Numbered from the stretch's first letter, positions 43,586-52,578 are shown. The stretch: 64,000 nt of DNA from Luteibacter aegosomatis (GCF_023078455.1 NZ_CP095740.1:2344001-2408000), one strand, 5' to 3'. Made by a program: numbers and translations. Notes: a model not told the origin generated them from the sequence alone.

Positions 43586-44437
43586 ATGAGCCTTCTTTCG
43601 TTCCGCCAGGTCGATGTTTTCTCCGCCCGCCCACTGATGGGCAACCCGCTGGCCGTCGTGCTTGGCGCGGACGGCATGGCCGACGCCACCATGATGGCGT
43701 TGGCGCGCTGGACCCAGCTCAGCGAGACGGTGTTCCTCCAGCGGCCGTCCCATCCCGACGCCGACTATCGCGTGCGTATCTTTTCACCGCGAGGCGAAAT
43801 GGCCTTCGCGGGACACCCCACGCTGGGTGCCTGCCACGCGTGGTTGTCCACCGGAGGGGCGCCGAAGGGATCGGATGTGATCCAGGAGTGCGGCATCGGG
43901 CTGGTACGCGTGCGGCGTGGGAACGGCTTGCTGTCGTTCCTGGCACCTCCGTTACTGAAGAACGACCCCTTCGAGCCGGACGTCCGCGGCACGATCGCGC
44001 GAGGGCTCGGATTGGACGAACGCGACGTGGCGGATGCGCGCTGGGTGGACAACGGTGCGCAGTGGCGCGCGGTATTGCTGCACGACGCCGAAAAGCTCCA
44101 CCGGCTGTCGTTCGACGCGACGCTGCTCCAAGGCATGAAGCTGGGTGTCGTCGCGCCCACGCCCGATGGCGCGCAGGCCCGCTACGAAGTGCGCGCGCTG
44201 GTATTCGACTCGAGCCTGCTCGAGGACCCCGCCACCGGCAGCCTGAACGCGGGCATCGCCCGTTGGTTCGCCGAGGCGGGGAAGGGGACGGACGACTACG
44301 CCATCGCCCAGGGCCGCGCCCTGGGCCGCGATGCGCGGCTGCACGTCCGGCACGTGGGTGACGAGGTCTGGATCGGCGGCCAGGTCTCCGACTGCATCGA
44401 AGGGCACATTCGGCTGGACGTGCCGGTCACGGTCTGA
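43586..44437 (+). CDS. PhzF-family isomerase/epimerase
   Basis: 283 aa from ATG 43586 (MSLLSFRQVDVFSARPLMGNPLAVVL). PhzF family proteins have a diaminopimelate-epimerase-like fold; the catalytic Glu is in the Q-L-S-E-T-V-F-L segment, with G-E-M-A-F-A-G-H-P-T-L-G-A and the C-terminal D-P-A-T-G-S-L-N-A-G as further signatures. No phenazine genes are nearby, so the role is unlikely to be phenazine synthesis. The DUF2945 gene follows 52 bases downstream. Confidence 0.9.
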   Translation: MSLLSFRQVDVFSARPLMGNPLAVVLGADGMADATMMALARWTQLSETVFLQRPSHPDADYRVRIFSPRGEMAFAGHPTLGACHAWLSTGGAPKGSDVIQECGIGLVRVRRGNGLLSFLAPPLLKNDPFEPDVRGTIARGLGLDERDVADARWVDNGAQWRAVLLHDAEKLHRLSFDATLLQGMKLGVVAPTPDGAQARYEVRALVFDSSLLEDPATGSLNAGIARWFAEAGKGTDDYAIAQGRALGRDARLHVRHVGDEVWIGGQVSDCIEGHIRLDVPVTV

Positions 44438-44489
44438 CGACGTCCGGCTGCCCAGGCTTTTCCGCAAAGGCCTGGGCGAGGTGCGCAAG

Positions 44490-44702
44490 ATGACGAAGAC
44501 GTTCAAAGTGGGCGATCACGTGCGGTGGAATTCCGAGGCGGGCCATGTCACCGGCACGATCACGAAGATCCACAAGCGTGACTTCGAGTTCATGGGTCGC
44601 ACCCGACGGGCGACGGAAGACGAGCCCCAGTACGAGGTCAGGAGCGATAAGACCGGCCACGTCGCCGCGCACAAGGCGGGCGCGCTGGACCATGTCAGGT
44701 AG
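44490..44702 (+). CDS. DUF2945 (HVA1/TUDOR-like) small protein
   Basis: 70-aa protein, MTKTFKVGDHVRWNSEAGHVTGTITKIHKRDFEFMGRTRRATEDEPQYEVRSDKTGHVAAHKAGALDHV in outline. The opening K-V-G-D-x-V-x-W-N and the final A-x-H-K-x-x-A-L are the DUF2945 hallmarks. GAGG lies eight bases before the ATG. Predicted small beta-barrel, possibly nucleic-acid or cation binding; function unknown. Likely in an operon with the PhzF gene. Confidence 0.88.
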   Translation: MTKTFKVGDHVRWNSEAGHVTGTITKIHKRDFEFMGRTRRATEDEPQYEVRSDKTGHVAAHKAGALDHVR

Positions 44703-44739
44703 CGTTCCATCGCTCGCTGCGGGGTAGACTGGTCTCGCC

Positions 44740-45642
44740 ATGCATACCGATCAGCTCGCTACGTCCCCCGCCGCCCTGGCGGCCTACATCGGAACCACGG
44801 TACTAGCCAGTTCGGACGAGCGGATCTGGCATGACGCCTTCGTGCAGATATTCGACCAGGCCCACGTGCAGGATGCCGTCATGATTCCGGCGGTGGCGGA
44901 GCCTGTCATTTCCTGGACGATTTCCGGCTCCGCCAGGGTGGAGGAGCGCGAGATCGGTGGAACGTGGACATCCTACGAGGTGCGGGAAGGCGACTTCTAC
45001 CTCACGCATTCCGACGCACCCTATGAACTTCGCTGGCGCGCGGACAGCTCCAAGCCTTTTCGCGCCATGCATGTCTATCTGTCGCTTTCGCGCCTGGCGC
45101 AGGCGGGTTACGCGGTGCTCGGTAAATCCAATCCGGGCATCCGGCTCACCGAAGTCTCGTGCAGCCGCGACGACACGGTATCGGCGCTCCTGGAGCTGAT
45201 AAGGCGCGAACTGCTGGCGCCGGCTCCCGGCGGCACGCTCTGGGTCGATGGCGTGCTGTCCGCACTTGCGGTGCATCTGGTGCGGCATTACGTGCGCACA
45301 GGCCATGCGCGAATCCACAAGGGGCTGGCGGCCGCCAAGTTGCGCAAGGCGGTGTTGTTCATGGACGAGCACCTCGACGAGGCTTTCGACCTGGCGCGGC
45401 TCGCCGACGAGGTGGGGCTGAGCGCCTTCCATTTCAGCCGCCAGTTCACCGCGGCGGCGGGCATGGCGCCGTCCCGCTACTTCATCTCCCGCCGCGTGGA
45501 CAAGGCGAAGCGGCTCCTCAGGGAATCCGAACTGAGCATCGTCGACGTAGCGCTCGCCGTGGGATATTCCAACCCCAGCCACTTCGCCCAGGTCTTCCGC
45601 CGCGAGTCCGGCGTGGCGCCCAGCGACTACCGAAACGCCTAG
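44740..45642 (+). CDS. AraC-family regulator
   Basis: 300 aa. An N-terminal cupin-like effector domain (about 20-150) lacks a clear sugar signature. The C-terminal double helix-turn-helix (LRKAVLFMDEHLDEAFDLARLADEVGLSAFHFSRQFTAAAGMAPSRYFISRRVDKAKRLLRESELSIVDVALAVGYSNPSHFAQVFRRESGVAPSDYR) matches the AraC core in all key positions. Located directly upstream of the SDR/EthD gene pair on the same strand, which it probably regulates. Effector unknown. Confidence 0.9.
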   Translation: MHTDQLATSPAALAAYIGTTVLASSDERIWHDAFVQIFDQAHVQDAVMIPAVAEPVISWTISGSARVEEREIGGTWTSYEVREGDFYLTHSDAPYELRWRADSSKPFRAMHVYLSLSRLAQAGYAVLGKSNPGIRLTEVSCSRDDTVSALLELIRRELLAPAPGGTLWVDGVLSALAVHLVRHYVRTGHARIHKGLAAAKLRKAVLFMDEHLDEAFDLARLADEVGLSAFHFSRQFTAAAGMAPSRYFISRRVDKAKRLLRESELSIVDVALAVGYSNPSHFAQVFRRESGVAPSDYRNA

Positions 45643-45752
45643 ATCGCAAGATCCCGATGATGGCGGCAAGGCCACGGCGGAAGCGTTTCCGGCAGGCGGG
45701 TAACGTTCCGTTCATGGCGCTGCCTCCGCGCCGCATCCCATGAAGGACATCC

Positions 45753-46505
45753 ATGTCATCTGCCATATCGGGCAAATGTGCGCTGATTACCGGCGCGTCC
45801 AGCGGAATCGGTGAAGCCACGGCGAGGCGCCTGGCCGCCCTCGGCATGCGGGTAGGCATCGCCGCCAGGCGCATCGATCGACTCACCGCACTTCGCGACG
45901 CGATCGTCGCCGACGGCGGGGACGCCTTCGCCATCGAGATGGACGTCACCGACACCGACTCCGTCGCCGCGGGCGTGGAATCGTTCGTCGCTGCCCATGG
46001 TGCCGTCGACGTGCTGTTCAACAACGCCGGGGTCATGCCGGTATCGGACATCGACCGTCTCCGGCTCGACGAATGGCACCGCATGGTCGACGTGAACCTC
46101 AAGGGCATGCTCAACGCCACCGCGATGGTCCTGCCGCACATGATCCGCCAGCACGCCGGTCATATCTTCAACACGTCGTCCATTGCCGGACGACGTGTGT
46201 TCGGTCCCGGCTACACCGTGTATTCGGCGACGAAGTTCGCGGTGACGGCCTTTAGCGAGGGTCTGCGCATGGAAGTCGGAAAAAAGCACAACATCCGCGT
46301 CACCTGCATCCAGCCGGGCGCGGTGATCACGGAGTTGCCCGAGCAGACCGCGGATGGCGAAAAGCGCGAGGCCATGCGGGCCTATCGCAAGCAGATCCGT
46401 TTCCTCGACGCCGACGACATCGCCGATGCGGTGGCATATGCCGTCATGGCACCGCCCCACGTGAACGTCGCCGAGCTTTTCGTCCTTCCCACCGAACAGG
46501 CCTAG
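45753..46505 (+). CDS. Short-chain dehydrogenase/reductase
   Basis: 250-aa classical SDR. Cofactor loop TGASSGIGEATARRLA, the D-V-T-D-T-D motif, N-N-A-G-V, Ser in the NTSSIAG strand and the active pair Y-S-A-T-K. The Ala-Arg-Arg after strand 2 suggests NADP(H). AAGGA lies before the ATG. It forms an operon with the EthD-domain gene 18 bases downstream. Cytoplasmic oxidoreductase of unknown substrate. Confidence 0.9.
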   Translation: MSSAISGKCALITGASSGIGEATARRLAALGMRVGIAARRIDRLTALRDAIVADGGDAFAIEMDVTDTDSVAAGVESFVAAHGAVDVLFNNAGVMPVSDIDRLRLDEWHRMVDVNLKGMLNATAMVLPHMIRQHAGHIFNTSSIAGRRVFGPGYTVYSATKFAVTAFSEGLRMEVGKKHNIRVTCIQPGAVITELPEQTADGEKREAMRAYRKQIRFLDADDIADAVAYAVMAPPHVNVAELFVLPTEQA

Positions 46506-46523
46506 GCCTGCTGGAGCACGCAC

Positions 46524-47345
46524 ATGACCCCACCAGACGATCGCCGACCCTTCGACGAATCAAGCCTCCTCTCGCGCCGCGACTTCATCGCCGCATCGTC
46601 GGTGGCGCTGCTCGGCGCCGCCGCGGGCGTCGTCGCGGCTCCCGCTCCCTCGGTCGCGGCACCTGGCACCCATGTCGGCCCGGTCAAGTTGATCCAACTG
46701 GCCCATCCCCGGGCGGGCATCAGCCGCCAGGCGTTCGACGACCACTGGCGCCATCCCCACGGCACCCTCGTCCACGACATGCGCGGGAACCGGAAGTACA
46801 TCCAGCATCACCGACTGGATAGCGCGGTATTCAAGGACTCGGATTCGACCTATCTCGCCATCGCCGAGGTGTGGCACGACAGCCTCCCCGCGGCCGACCT
46901 GAGCAAGGATCCACACTTCATCAAGTACGTGCAGCCGGACGAGCCGAACTTCGTCGATCAATCCAAGCACATCATCACGATGGCCGCGGAGGACGTGGTG
47001 CAGGCCAGCCGCGGCTCCATCGCGCCGGATGCCCCGTTCGGCGACCTGTACTGGTCGGACAAGGATTCCAACGTCTACGTCACGCTCACGCAGTTCGTCG
47101 GCGACCGGTCGGTGGACTGGACCGTCGACGAGTCGCTGGCGCTCTCCCGGCGCATGCGGACGTTCCGGCAGGTGATCAACCGCAGCGTGGTGCCGGGATC
47201 ACGGATGGCGATCATCCGCCAGTTCATCTGGCCGACGCAGACGCACTTCGAAGAGGCGGTGGCCGCCGATCGCGACGCCTTCGAATCGCTGCGCAAGACG
47301 CCGTCGTCGTTCCTCTACCTGGCCCGTTCCGAACGCGTCTTCTGA
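46524..47345 (+). CDS. Tat-exported EthD-domain protein
   Basis: 273 aa. A Tat signal (SRRDFIAASSVALLGAAAGVVAAP, twin Arg near 18-19) precedes two repeated ferredoxin-like EthD-type halves: VKLIQLAHPRAGISRQAFDDHWRHPHGTLVHD...KYIQHH and a second, VYVTLTQFVGDRSVDWTVD...MAIIRQFIW. The W-R-x-P-H-G-x-L and a conserved His fit the EthD/YciI group. EthD proteins usually act in the cytosol, so export is unusual. Follows the SDR gene. Possible heme-, polyketide- or aromatic-modifying role; unproven. Confidence 0.75.
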   Translation: MTPPDDRRPFDESSLLSRRDFIAASSVALLGAAAGVVAAPAPSVAAPGTHVGPVKLIQLAHPRAGISRQAFDDHWRHPHGTLVHDMRGNRKYIQHHRLDSAVFKDSDSTYLAIAEVWHDSLPAADLSKDPHFIKYVQPDEPNFVDQSKHIITMAAEDVVQASRGSIAPDAPFGDLYWSDKDSNVYVTLTQFVGDRSVDWTVDESLALSRRMRTFRQVINRSVVPGSRMAIIRQFIWPTQTHFEEAVAADRDAFESLRKTPSSFLYLARSERVF

Positions 47346-47352
47346 CCCGCGT

Positions 47353-48258
47353 TCAATCGTAGATCCCGTTCTGCCGGCGAACCATGTCCACCAGTTGCGT
47401 CAAGCCCGGCGGTGACCGCCGCCGGCTCGGGTAGTACATGCAGAACGGGTCGCCCATCGACGACCAGTCCGGCATCACCTGCAGGAGCTGGCCGCGTGCC
47501 AGCTCTTCCCTGACGCGTATTTCCAGGCAGTACGCCAGGCCCACGCCGCGCATGGCCGCCACGATGGTCGCTTCGGTTTCGTTGACGCGCATGACGCCGG
47601 GCACGTCGACGCGGGCCATGGATGGACCGTCGCCCAGCTCCCAGGGATAGGTCGAGTTGTCGCCCACGCGCATCTGGATGCACATGTGCTTGTAGAGATC
47701 GTCCGGGTGGCGCGGAGGCGTGTGCCTGCCGAGGTATTCCGGCGAGCCGACCACGATCCAGCGCAACGGCGGCGTCAGCGGCACGGCCACCATGTCGCGC
47801 GGCACGCTGCCCGCATACCGGATGCCCGCATCGAAACCCTCCGCCACGATGTCTATCGGACGATCGTCCACGATCAGGTCGAGGTGGATCTGCGGATACC
47901 TCCGTACGAAATCCACCACCATCGGCGCGATGAGCAACCGGGCGGCATCGCGTGGCGCGTTGATGCGAAGGCTCCCGACGGGATCGCCGCGATGCGCTTC
48001 CAGCGCGTTCAGGCCCTCGGCGATGGTGTCCAGGCCGTGGGAAAGCGCTTCGGCCAGTTCGCGTCCCGCCGCCGTGAGCGACACGGATCGGCTGGTGCGA
48101 TTGAGCAGGCGAACTTCCAGCCGGTCTTCCAGCTTGCGCATCGTGTGGCTGAGCGCCGACGTCGTGAGGCTGAGATCGATGGCCGCGGCGCGAAAGCTGC
48201 CGCGTCGAGCGATGGCGAGAAACACGTTGAGGTCGGCCAATTCCGAACGGGACAGCAT
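47353..48258 (-). CDS. LysR-family regulator
   Basis: 301 aa. The N-terminal helix-turn-helix is L-A-D-L-N-V-F-L-A-I-A-R-R-G-S-F-R-A-A-A-I-D-L-S-L-T-T-S-A-L-S-H-T-M-R-K-L-E. The effector domain follows, with GSLRINAPRDAARLLIAPMVVDFVRRYPQIHLDL. This subfamily commonly controls oxidoreductases for aldehydes or quinones. Divergent from an aldo/keto reductase gene (114 bases between starts), with an inverted repeat between. Convergent with the EthD gene (7 bases). Confidence 0.9.
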   Translation of the reverse strand: MLSRSELADLNVFLAIARRGSFRAAAIDLSLTTSALSHTMRKLEDRLEVRLLNRTSRSVSLTAAGRELAEALSHGLDTIAEGLNALEAHRGDPVGSLRINAPRDAARLLIAPMVVDFVRRYPQIHLDLIVDDRPIDIVAEGFDAGIRYAGSVPRDMVAVPLTPPLRWIVVGSPEYLGRHTPPRHPDDLYKHMCIQMRVGDNSTYPWELGDGPSMARVDVPGVMRVNETEATIVAAMRGVGLAYCLEIRVREELARGQLLQVMPDWSSMGDPFCMYYPSRRRSPPGLTQLVDMVRRQNGIYD

Positions 48259-48289
48259 GGCCTTCGCCTTCGCCTGTTATCGGGGCATT

Positions 48290-48315
48290 GAATGGATTTC
48301 AACAAAAACCCATTC
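48290..48315. promoter_or_regulatory. Candidate LysR/AKR operator
   Basis: GAATGG (48290-48295) and CCATTC (48310-48315), perfect six-base arms 14 bases apart, lie midway in the LysR/AKR divergent region. Spacing resembles LysR-type target sites, but no footprint supports it. Confidence 0.35.
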
Positions 48316-48372
48316 CGCTCGCAAGCGCCAGCGCATAGTTTGTATTCCGGCATCACGACGCTGGAGGATTCG

Positions 48373-49458
48373 ATGAAATACCGTCCCTTGGGCCAGTCCG
48401 GCCTGTATGTTTCCGAATACGTTCTCGGTTCGTTGACGTTCGCCGGAACCAACGGTTTCGAAGCACTGGGTTCCGTCGACGTGGCGCAGGCGCGCCGCAT
48501 GGTGGATGCCGCGCTCGACGCGGGCGTGAACGCCGTCGACACCGCCAATCTCTATTCCAAGGGTGACGCGGAGTCGGTGGTGGGCCGAGCGATCGCGGAC
48601 CGGCGCGACGACCTCCTGCTTTTCAGCAAGGCGGCCAGTCCGATGACCGACGGTCCCAACGGCGCCGGTGCGTCGAGAGCGCATCTCTCACGCCAGATCG
48701 ACGATTCGCTGCGACGCCTGGGTACCGATCATCTCGACCTGTATTTCATCCATCGCTGGGACGGCGTGACGCCGGTGGAGGAAACCGTCCAAACGATGGG
48801 TGGATTGGTCAAGTCCGGGAAGATCCGCTACTGGGGCATTTCCAATTACTCGGGATGGCAGGTCGCGAAGACCGTCATGCTCGCTCGCCAGATGCATCTG
48901 CCGCCGCCGGTGGCGCACCAGGTGTATTACACGCCGGCGGCGCGCGAAGCCGAGTATGAAATCATTCCCGCGGGCGAGGAACTCGGCGTCGCGACGGTCG
49001 TCTGGAGTCCATTGGGCCAGGGCCTGCTCACCGGACGGGTCGATCGGCATACACCGCCGCCCGCCGACACGCGCCAGGGCGACGATCATTGGCCCGAGCC
49101 CTACGTGGCCGATCGCGACACGTTGTGGAACGTCATCGATGCGCTGAAGCGGGTCGCCGCGGCGCGCGACGTCAGCGTGGCACAGGTGACCCTCGCCTGG
49201 CTGCGAGGACAACCGCCGGTTCATTCCATCGTGCTGGGTGCGCGCAACGAGGCGCAACTTGGCGACAACCTCGACTCGGCTCGCCTGGAGCTCAGTTCCG
49301 GCGAGTTGGAGACCATCGAGAGCGCCGGGCGCCCCCCGGCCATCTATCCGTATTGGCATCGCGCGATGTGGGCACTGGATCGCCCCACGCCTGCCGAGCG
49401 CGAGTACCTGCAACGCCACCGCCTCACCATGGGCCTGAAGCGTACCGACGAGCAATGA
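48373..49458 (+). CDS. Aldo/keto reductase
   Basis: 361 aa from ATG 48373, which has GGAGG seven bases upstream; 27 codons in front are noncoding. AKR tetrad: Asp and Tyr in V-D-T-A-N-L-Y, Lys in L-L-F-S-K-A, His in Y-F-I-H-R-W-D. Further: TVQTMGGLVKSGKIRYWGISNYS and the C-terminal VLGARNEAQL NADPH site. Subgroup resembles YajO/YhdN general stress reductases. An adjacent small exported protein gene follows in the same direction 28 bases away. NADPH-dependent carbonyl reduction in the cytosol. Confidence 0.92.
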   Translation: MKYRPLGQSGLYVSEYVLGSLTFAGTNGFEALGSVDVAQARRMVDAALDAGVNAVDTANLYSKGDAESVVGRAIADRRDDLLLFSKAASPMTDGPNGAGASRAHLSRQIDDSLRRLGTDHLDLYFIHRWDGVTPVEETVQTMGGLVKSGKIRYWGISNYSGWQVAKTVMLARQMHLPPPVAHQVYYTPAAREAEYEIIPAGEELGVATVVWSPLGQGLLTGRVDRHTPPPADTRQGDDHWPEPYVADRDTLWNVIDALKRVAAARDVSVAQVTLAWLRGQPPVHSIVLGARNEAQLGDNLDSARLELSSGELETIESAGRPPAIYPYWHRAMWALDRPTPAEREYLQRHRLTMGLKRTDEQ

Positions 49459-49486
49459 GCGGCGCTTTCGCCGAGAGGGAGAAACC

Positions 49487-49921
49487 ATGAACTCCACGAT
49501 TCGATACCTTGCTACGCGCGGCGTGTTCGTTTTGGCCGCTGGCTCCAGCCTGTCTTCCGTGGCGCACGAGGTCGCCTCGCATGCGCTGGTGTCGCCCACG
49601 TCCGAGACCGCTCGCCAGGTCGAAGCGTTGGTACGTGGCCAGTCGTCCGACGTGTCGTTGCGATACGTGTACGGTTACGGCCCGAACGGCCCGGACACGT
49701 GCGACGCGCCCAAGCCGAGCCCCACGCGCGCGGAGGACCGCTACGGCGTGCTCGTATGCCGCTCGGCACAGCCGCTTTCCGCGGCTTATTACGTGCGTCC
49801 CGGTGGCAACGCATGGGCGTCGGCCGAAGATGCCGATCGTCGCCTTGCACGCATCGTGTCCCACGCGCTGGTGCCGGCGGGTGACGACGGGGCCCATCCG
49901 TCGACGAGGAGCGAGCTGTGA
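49487..49921 (+). CDS. Small exported hypothetical protein
   Basis: 144 aa with an N-terminal signal-like stretch (MNSTIRYLATRGVFVLAAGSSLSSVA), probably cleaved near residue 26. The mature chain has two Cys (DTCDAPKP, VLVCRSAQ) that could form one disulfide, and a patterned Y-G-Y-G-P-N-G-P repeat. GAGGGAG precedes the ATG. Cotranscribed with the aldo/keto reductase. I do not recognise the family and assign no function. Confidence 0.6.
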   Translation: MNSTIRYLATRGVFVLAAGSSLSSVAHEVASHALVSPTSETARQVEALVRGQSSDVSLRYVYGYGPNGPDTCDAPKPSPTRAEDRYGVLVCRSAQPLSAAYYVRPGGNAWASAEDADRRLARIVSHALVPAGDDGAHPSTRSEL

Positions 49922-49925
49922 TCCA

Positions 49926-49958
49926 CGACGGAGGGCGGTCGAGGACCGTCCTCCGTCG
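49926..49958. terminator. Strong bidirectional terminator hairpin
   Basis: CGACGGAGG (49926-49934) pairs with CCTCCGTCG (49950-49958), with an inner CGGTC/GACCG stem, making an almost continuous 14-bp hairpin. It is in the gap between two convergent genes. Confidence 0.65.
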
Positions 49959-49976
49959 CGTGCGGTCGGACCGGCC

Positions 49977-51119
49977 TCACTGCCTCACGGGTGGCAAGGC
50001 GATCGCGGAGATGGCGTGGTCGTCGTCGAGGCGGCTATTGACGGCACTTCCCGGCGCGGCCGAGACGTAGTCCATGTTCGCCACCAGGAGGATGTCGCCG
50101 AGGATGAGCACGGCGCAAGGCTCGTCGAGTTTGCCCGTTGCGCTACCGGAGTCGTCGTTGCGTTGCAGGGTGGTGACCTTGCCCTGCATGTCGATGGCAT
50201 GGATGGCGTTGCCGAGAAAATCGGCCACATAGATCCGTCGACGCCGCGCATCGAACGCCATGCCGTCGGCCGACAGCATGGACGCGTCCCTCGCGAACAG
50301 CTGCGGCGCCCCGGCGGGACGCCCGTCGGCACCCATCGCCACCTTGAAGATCGTGCCTTCCTCGTTGATCCCGACGTACAGGTCGCCCGCATCGTCGAAG
50401 GCGATGCCATCCGCCCCCGCACCCGTCTTGTTGTTGGACACGAAGGTCGTCAGAAGGTGCGGATCGGGAATCCCGTCTCCGTAGGGACGCAGATGCACGG
50501 GCCCGTTCGCGAACTCGTCGAGGTCGAACGCGAACACGCCACTGATGTTGTTCGCCGTTTTCGGAACGATTTCCATGGCGGCGTCTGTGACGTAGAGCCG
50601 GCGGCCACGCCAGGCCAGGTCATTGGTGCCGAAGCCGCCTTCGACGACCACTTCCTGGCGCATCGGCTTGCCGTGTTCGATCACGATCCTGGCGATGCGG
50701 CTGTACGGGCCCTTTTTATAAGGGGATTGCCTGTCGACGTAGTAAAGATTGCCGTCGGGTCCGAAGGCGACGCCCATCGGCGCGACTTTCCCCGTCTCGG
50801 GGCTCAGGTCGCCGGGGGCGAAGCGATACCAGTCGGTAAGCCTCCTGCTGACCGGATCGAGCAGCGCCAGCCGGGCGGGCGAGGCGGCTGCCGCCCGCCC
50901 GGTCTTTTCGAGCGTGAGGTTGTTGTAGTTGGGCACCGCCACGACGATCTTGCCGTCGGGTCCCCGTGCCATGCTGTCCATCGTGTTGTATTCGCGAGGC
51001 TGGATGGCGAAAACGGCGGCATGGTCGGTGGCGGGAGGGGCGTTCGAGAACGCAGCGCTCGCCGTGCAACCGGCGAGCGCTGCGCCCGCTACCAGGGCGG
51101 TCAGGATCAACTTATGCAT
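49977..51119 (-). CDS. SMP-30/gluconolactonase-like lipoprotein
   Basis: 380 aa from ATG 51119 (MHKLILTALVAGAALAGC, lipobox LAGC); a GGAGG is eight bases upstream, so the 32 earlier codons are noncoding. Beta-propeller repeats: DSMARGPDGKIVVAVPN, PMGVAFGPDGNLYYVDRQ, ADGIAFDDAGDLYVGINEEG, ADGMAFDARRRRIYVADFLGNAI. These match the SMP-30/NHL class. Periplasmic. A lactonase or sensor-like role is possible; metal ligands are not certain. Downstream of the Tat-AKR gene on the same strand (67-base gap), probably cotranscribed. Confidence 0.8.
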   Translation of the reverse strand: MHKLILTALVAGAALAGCTASAAFSNAPPATDHAAVFAIQPREYNTMDSMARGPDGKIVVAVPNYNNLTLEKTGRAAAASPARLALLDPVSRRLTDWYRFAPGDLSPETGKVAPMGVAFGPDGNLYYVDRQSPYKKGPYSRIARIVIEHGKPMRQEVVVEGGFGTNDLAWRGRRLYVTDAAMEIVPKTANNISGVFAFDLDEFANGPVHLRPYGDGIPDPHLLTTFVSNNKTGAGADGIAFDDAGDLYVGINEEGTIFKVAMGADGRPAGAPQLFARDASMLSADGMAFDARRRRIYVADFLGNAIHAIDMQGKVTTLQRNDDSGSATGKLDEPCAVLILGDILLVANMDYVSAAPGSAVNSRLDDDHAISAIALPPVRQ

Positions 51120-51186
51120 ACGGGGAACCTCCATGGGCCGAATCGGCCTGGGCCGGTACGGTGGCCGATGCCGATGGCGGGTGTCG

Positions 51187-52353
51187 TCAGGCTTTCGCCG
51201 ACGGAATCGGCGCATTCTGCTCGATGAGTCCCTGGTTCTTGAGCTCGGCCCAGAACGCCGGTGGGACGGTCGCCTTCATCGAGCTAGCGTTGGCGAGCGC
51301 TTGCGCCTCGGTGTGCGCACCGACGATGAGCGCGGCGGCCACGTCGGGCGCGGCGGAGAACTGGATGGCGGCGGTGCGCAGGTCCACGCCGAACTGGCTC
51401 GCGACCGCGCGCAGGCGATCGCGCTTGGTGAGGTGTTCGCGGGAAATATCCCAGGAGCGCTTTCCATAGTTGTAGCGTGGGCTACCCGAGATAAAGCCTG
51501 CATTCAACGACGAGCCGACGACGAATTCGACGCCGTGCTGTCGGGCCACCGGGAAGATGGTGTTCAGCGCGTTCGCGTGGTCGATCAACGAATATTGCGA
51601 GGCGAGGAGGCAGACGTCGGGATCGGATTCCTTGATGACGCGGAGGATCGGTTCCGGCGTATTCACGCCGATGCCCCAGCCGCGGATGATTCCCTCGTCG
51701 CGCATCCGGGACAGCTCGGGAAACGCGCCCTTCAGGGCGATGGCGAACTGCTCCGGCCACGGCGTGGGGAGAAGGGCGTTGTCCGAGGAGATATCGTGCA
51801 CGAAAACGACGTCGATGCGGTCGACGCCGAGCCTCTGCAGGCTGTCTTCGATGGATCGGCGAACACCGGCGGCCGTGTAATCGAACGTCACGTTGTTCGG
51901 CGAATTGCCGTATTCGAAAAGCTCCTTGGCGTTGTTCTTCGGGGAGGCCTTGAGAAGCTTGCCGACCTTGGTGGAGAGGAGGTAACTGTCGCGCGGCTGG
52001 TTGTGCAGGAAGCTGCCGAATCGGCGTTCCGCCAGCCCGAGTCCGTACCAGGGCGAGACGTCGAAATAGCGGGCGCCGGCCTTCCACGTGGCTTCCAGCG
52101 TGCGATACGCATCCTCGTCGGTGACGACCTCGAATTCGTTGCCGATGGGGACGCCTCCCAGGCCGTAGCGGAATTCGGGGCGGTCGAAAATACGCGACGC
52201 TCGGGTGTTGCGCGTTCCCGAGGCGCTGGCCGGCGTCCTCGCATCCATGGCGAAAGGCCGGGCGCCCGCGAGGCTCGGCATCGCCAATGCGCCCGACACG
52301 GTGGCCGCGAGCGTCAGGAAGTCACGACGATTGAGCGAAGAGTCGAAGGACAT
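51187..52353 (-). CDS. Tat-exported aldo/keto reductase
   Basis: 388 aa from ATG 52353 (MSFDSSLNRRDFLTLAATVSGALAMPSLAGA), a Tat signal with twin Arg and an AxA site; AAGGAG precedes it. The AKR core follows: Y-F-D-V-S-P-W-Y-G-L-G (Asp, Tyr), L-L-S-T-K (Lys), V-F-V-H-D (His), then I-I-R-G-W-G-I-G-V-N. Resembles D-threo-aldose/L-fucose dehydrogenases. An AKR with an export signal is unusual because its nucleotide cofactor is cytosolic; a folded Tat substrate carrying cofactor would explain it. Upstream of the SMP-30 lipoprotein gene. Confidence 0.85.
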   Translation of the reverse strand: MSFDSSLNRRDFLTLAATVSGALAMPSLAGARPFAMDARTPASASGTRNTRASRIFDRPEFRYGLGGVPIGNEFEVVTDEDAYRTLEATWKAGARYFDVSPWYGLGLAERRFGSFLHNQPRDSYLLSTKVGKLLKASPKNNAKELFEYGNSPNNVTFDYTAAGVRRSIEDSLQRLGVDRIDVVFVHDISSDNALLPTPWPEQFAIALKGAFPELSRMRDEGIIRGWGIGVNTPEPILRVIKESDPDVCLLASQYSLIDHANALNTIFPVARQHGVEFVVGSSLNAGFISGSPRYNYGKRSWDISREHLTKRDRLRAVASQFGVDLRTAAIQFSAAPDVAAALIVGAHTEAQALANASSMKATVPPAFWAELKNQGLIEQNAPIPSAKA

Positions 52354-52478
52354 GGTGGGCTCCTTGGGTTGGAAGGCCGCGATACGGCAGATGACGGTCG
52401 TCATGAAAGACCGCACGCATGCCATCGTAGCGAGGCCACCGCGTCGGCATGGCGTGAATTCGTTGATGTTCTTTCAAT

Positions 52479-52496
52479 GCCTCCTTGATAGGAGGC
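52479..52496 (-). terminator. Hairpin downstream of the DUF2878 operon
   Basis: GCCTCCT-TGAT-AGGAGGC, perfect seven-base stem, 83 bases after the DUF2878 stop on the minus strand. The gap 52354-52578 otherwise shows no gene. A terminator is plausible despite the missing T-tract. Confidence 0.4.
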
Positions 52497-52578
52497 CCCG
52501 ATCGCATCGATCGGCACCGGCGTTCATCTTTGTGTGTCGCTTTTCACGCGACGATCGTTCGATGCACGGCCGCGCGAG

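Noticed and set aside
43586..44437. Phenazine biosynthesis cluster suggested by the PhzF match
   Set aside because: No other phz genes are present; lone PhzF-family proteins are common and of unknown substrate.
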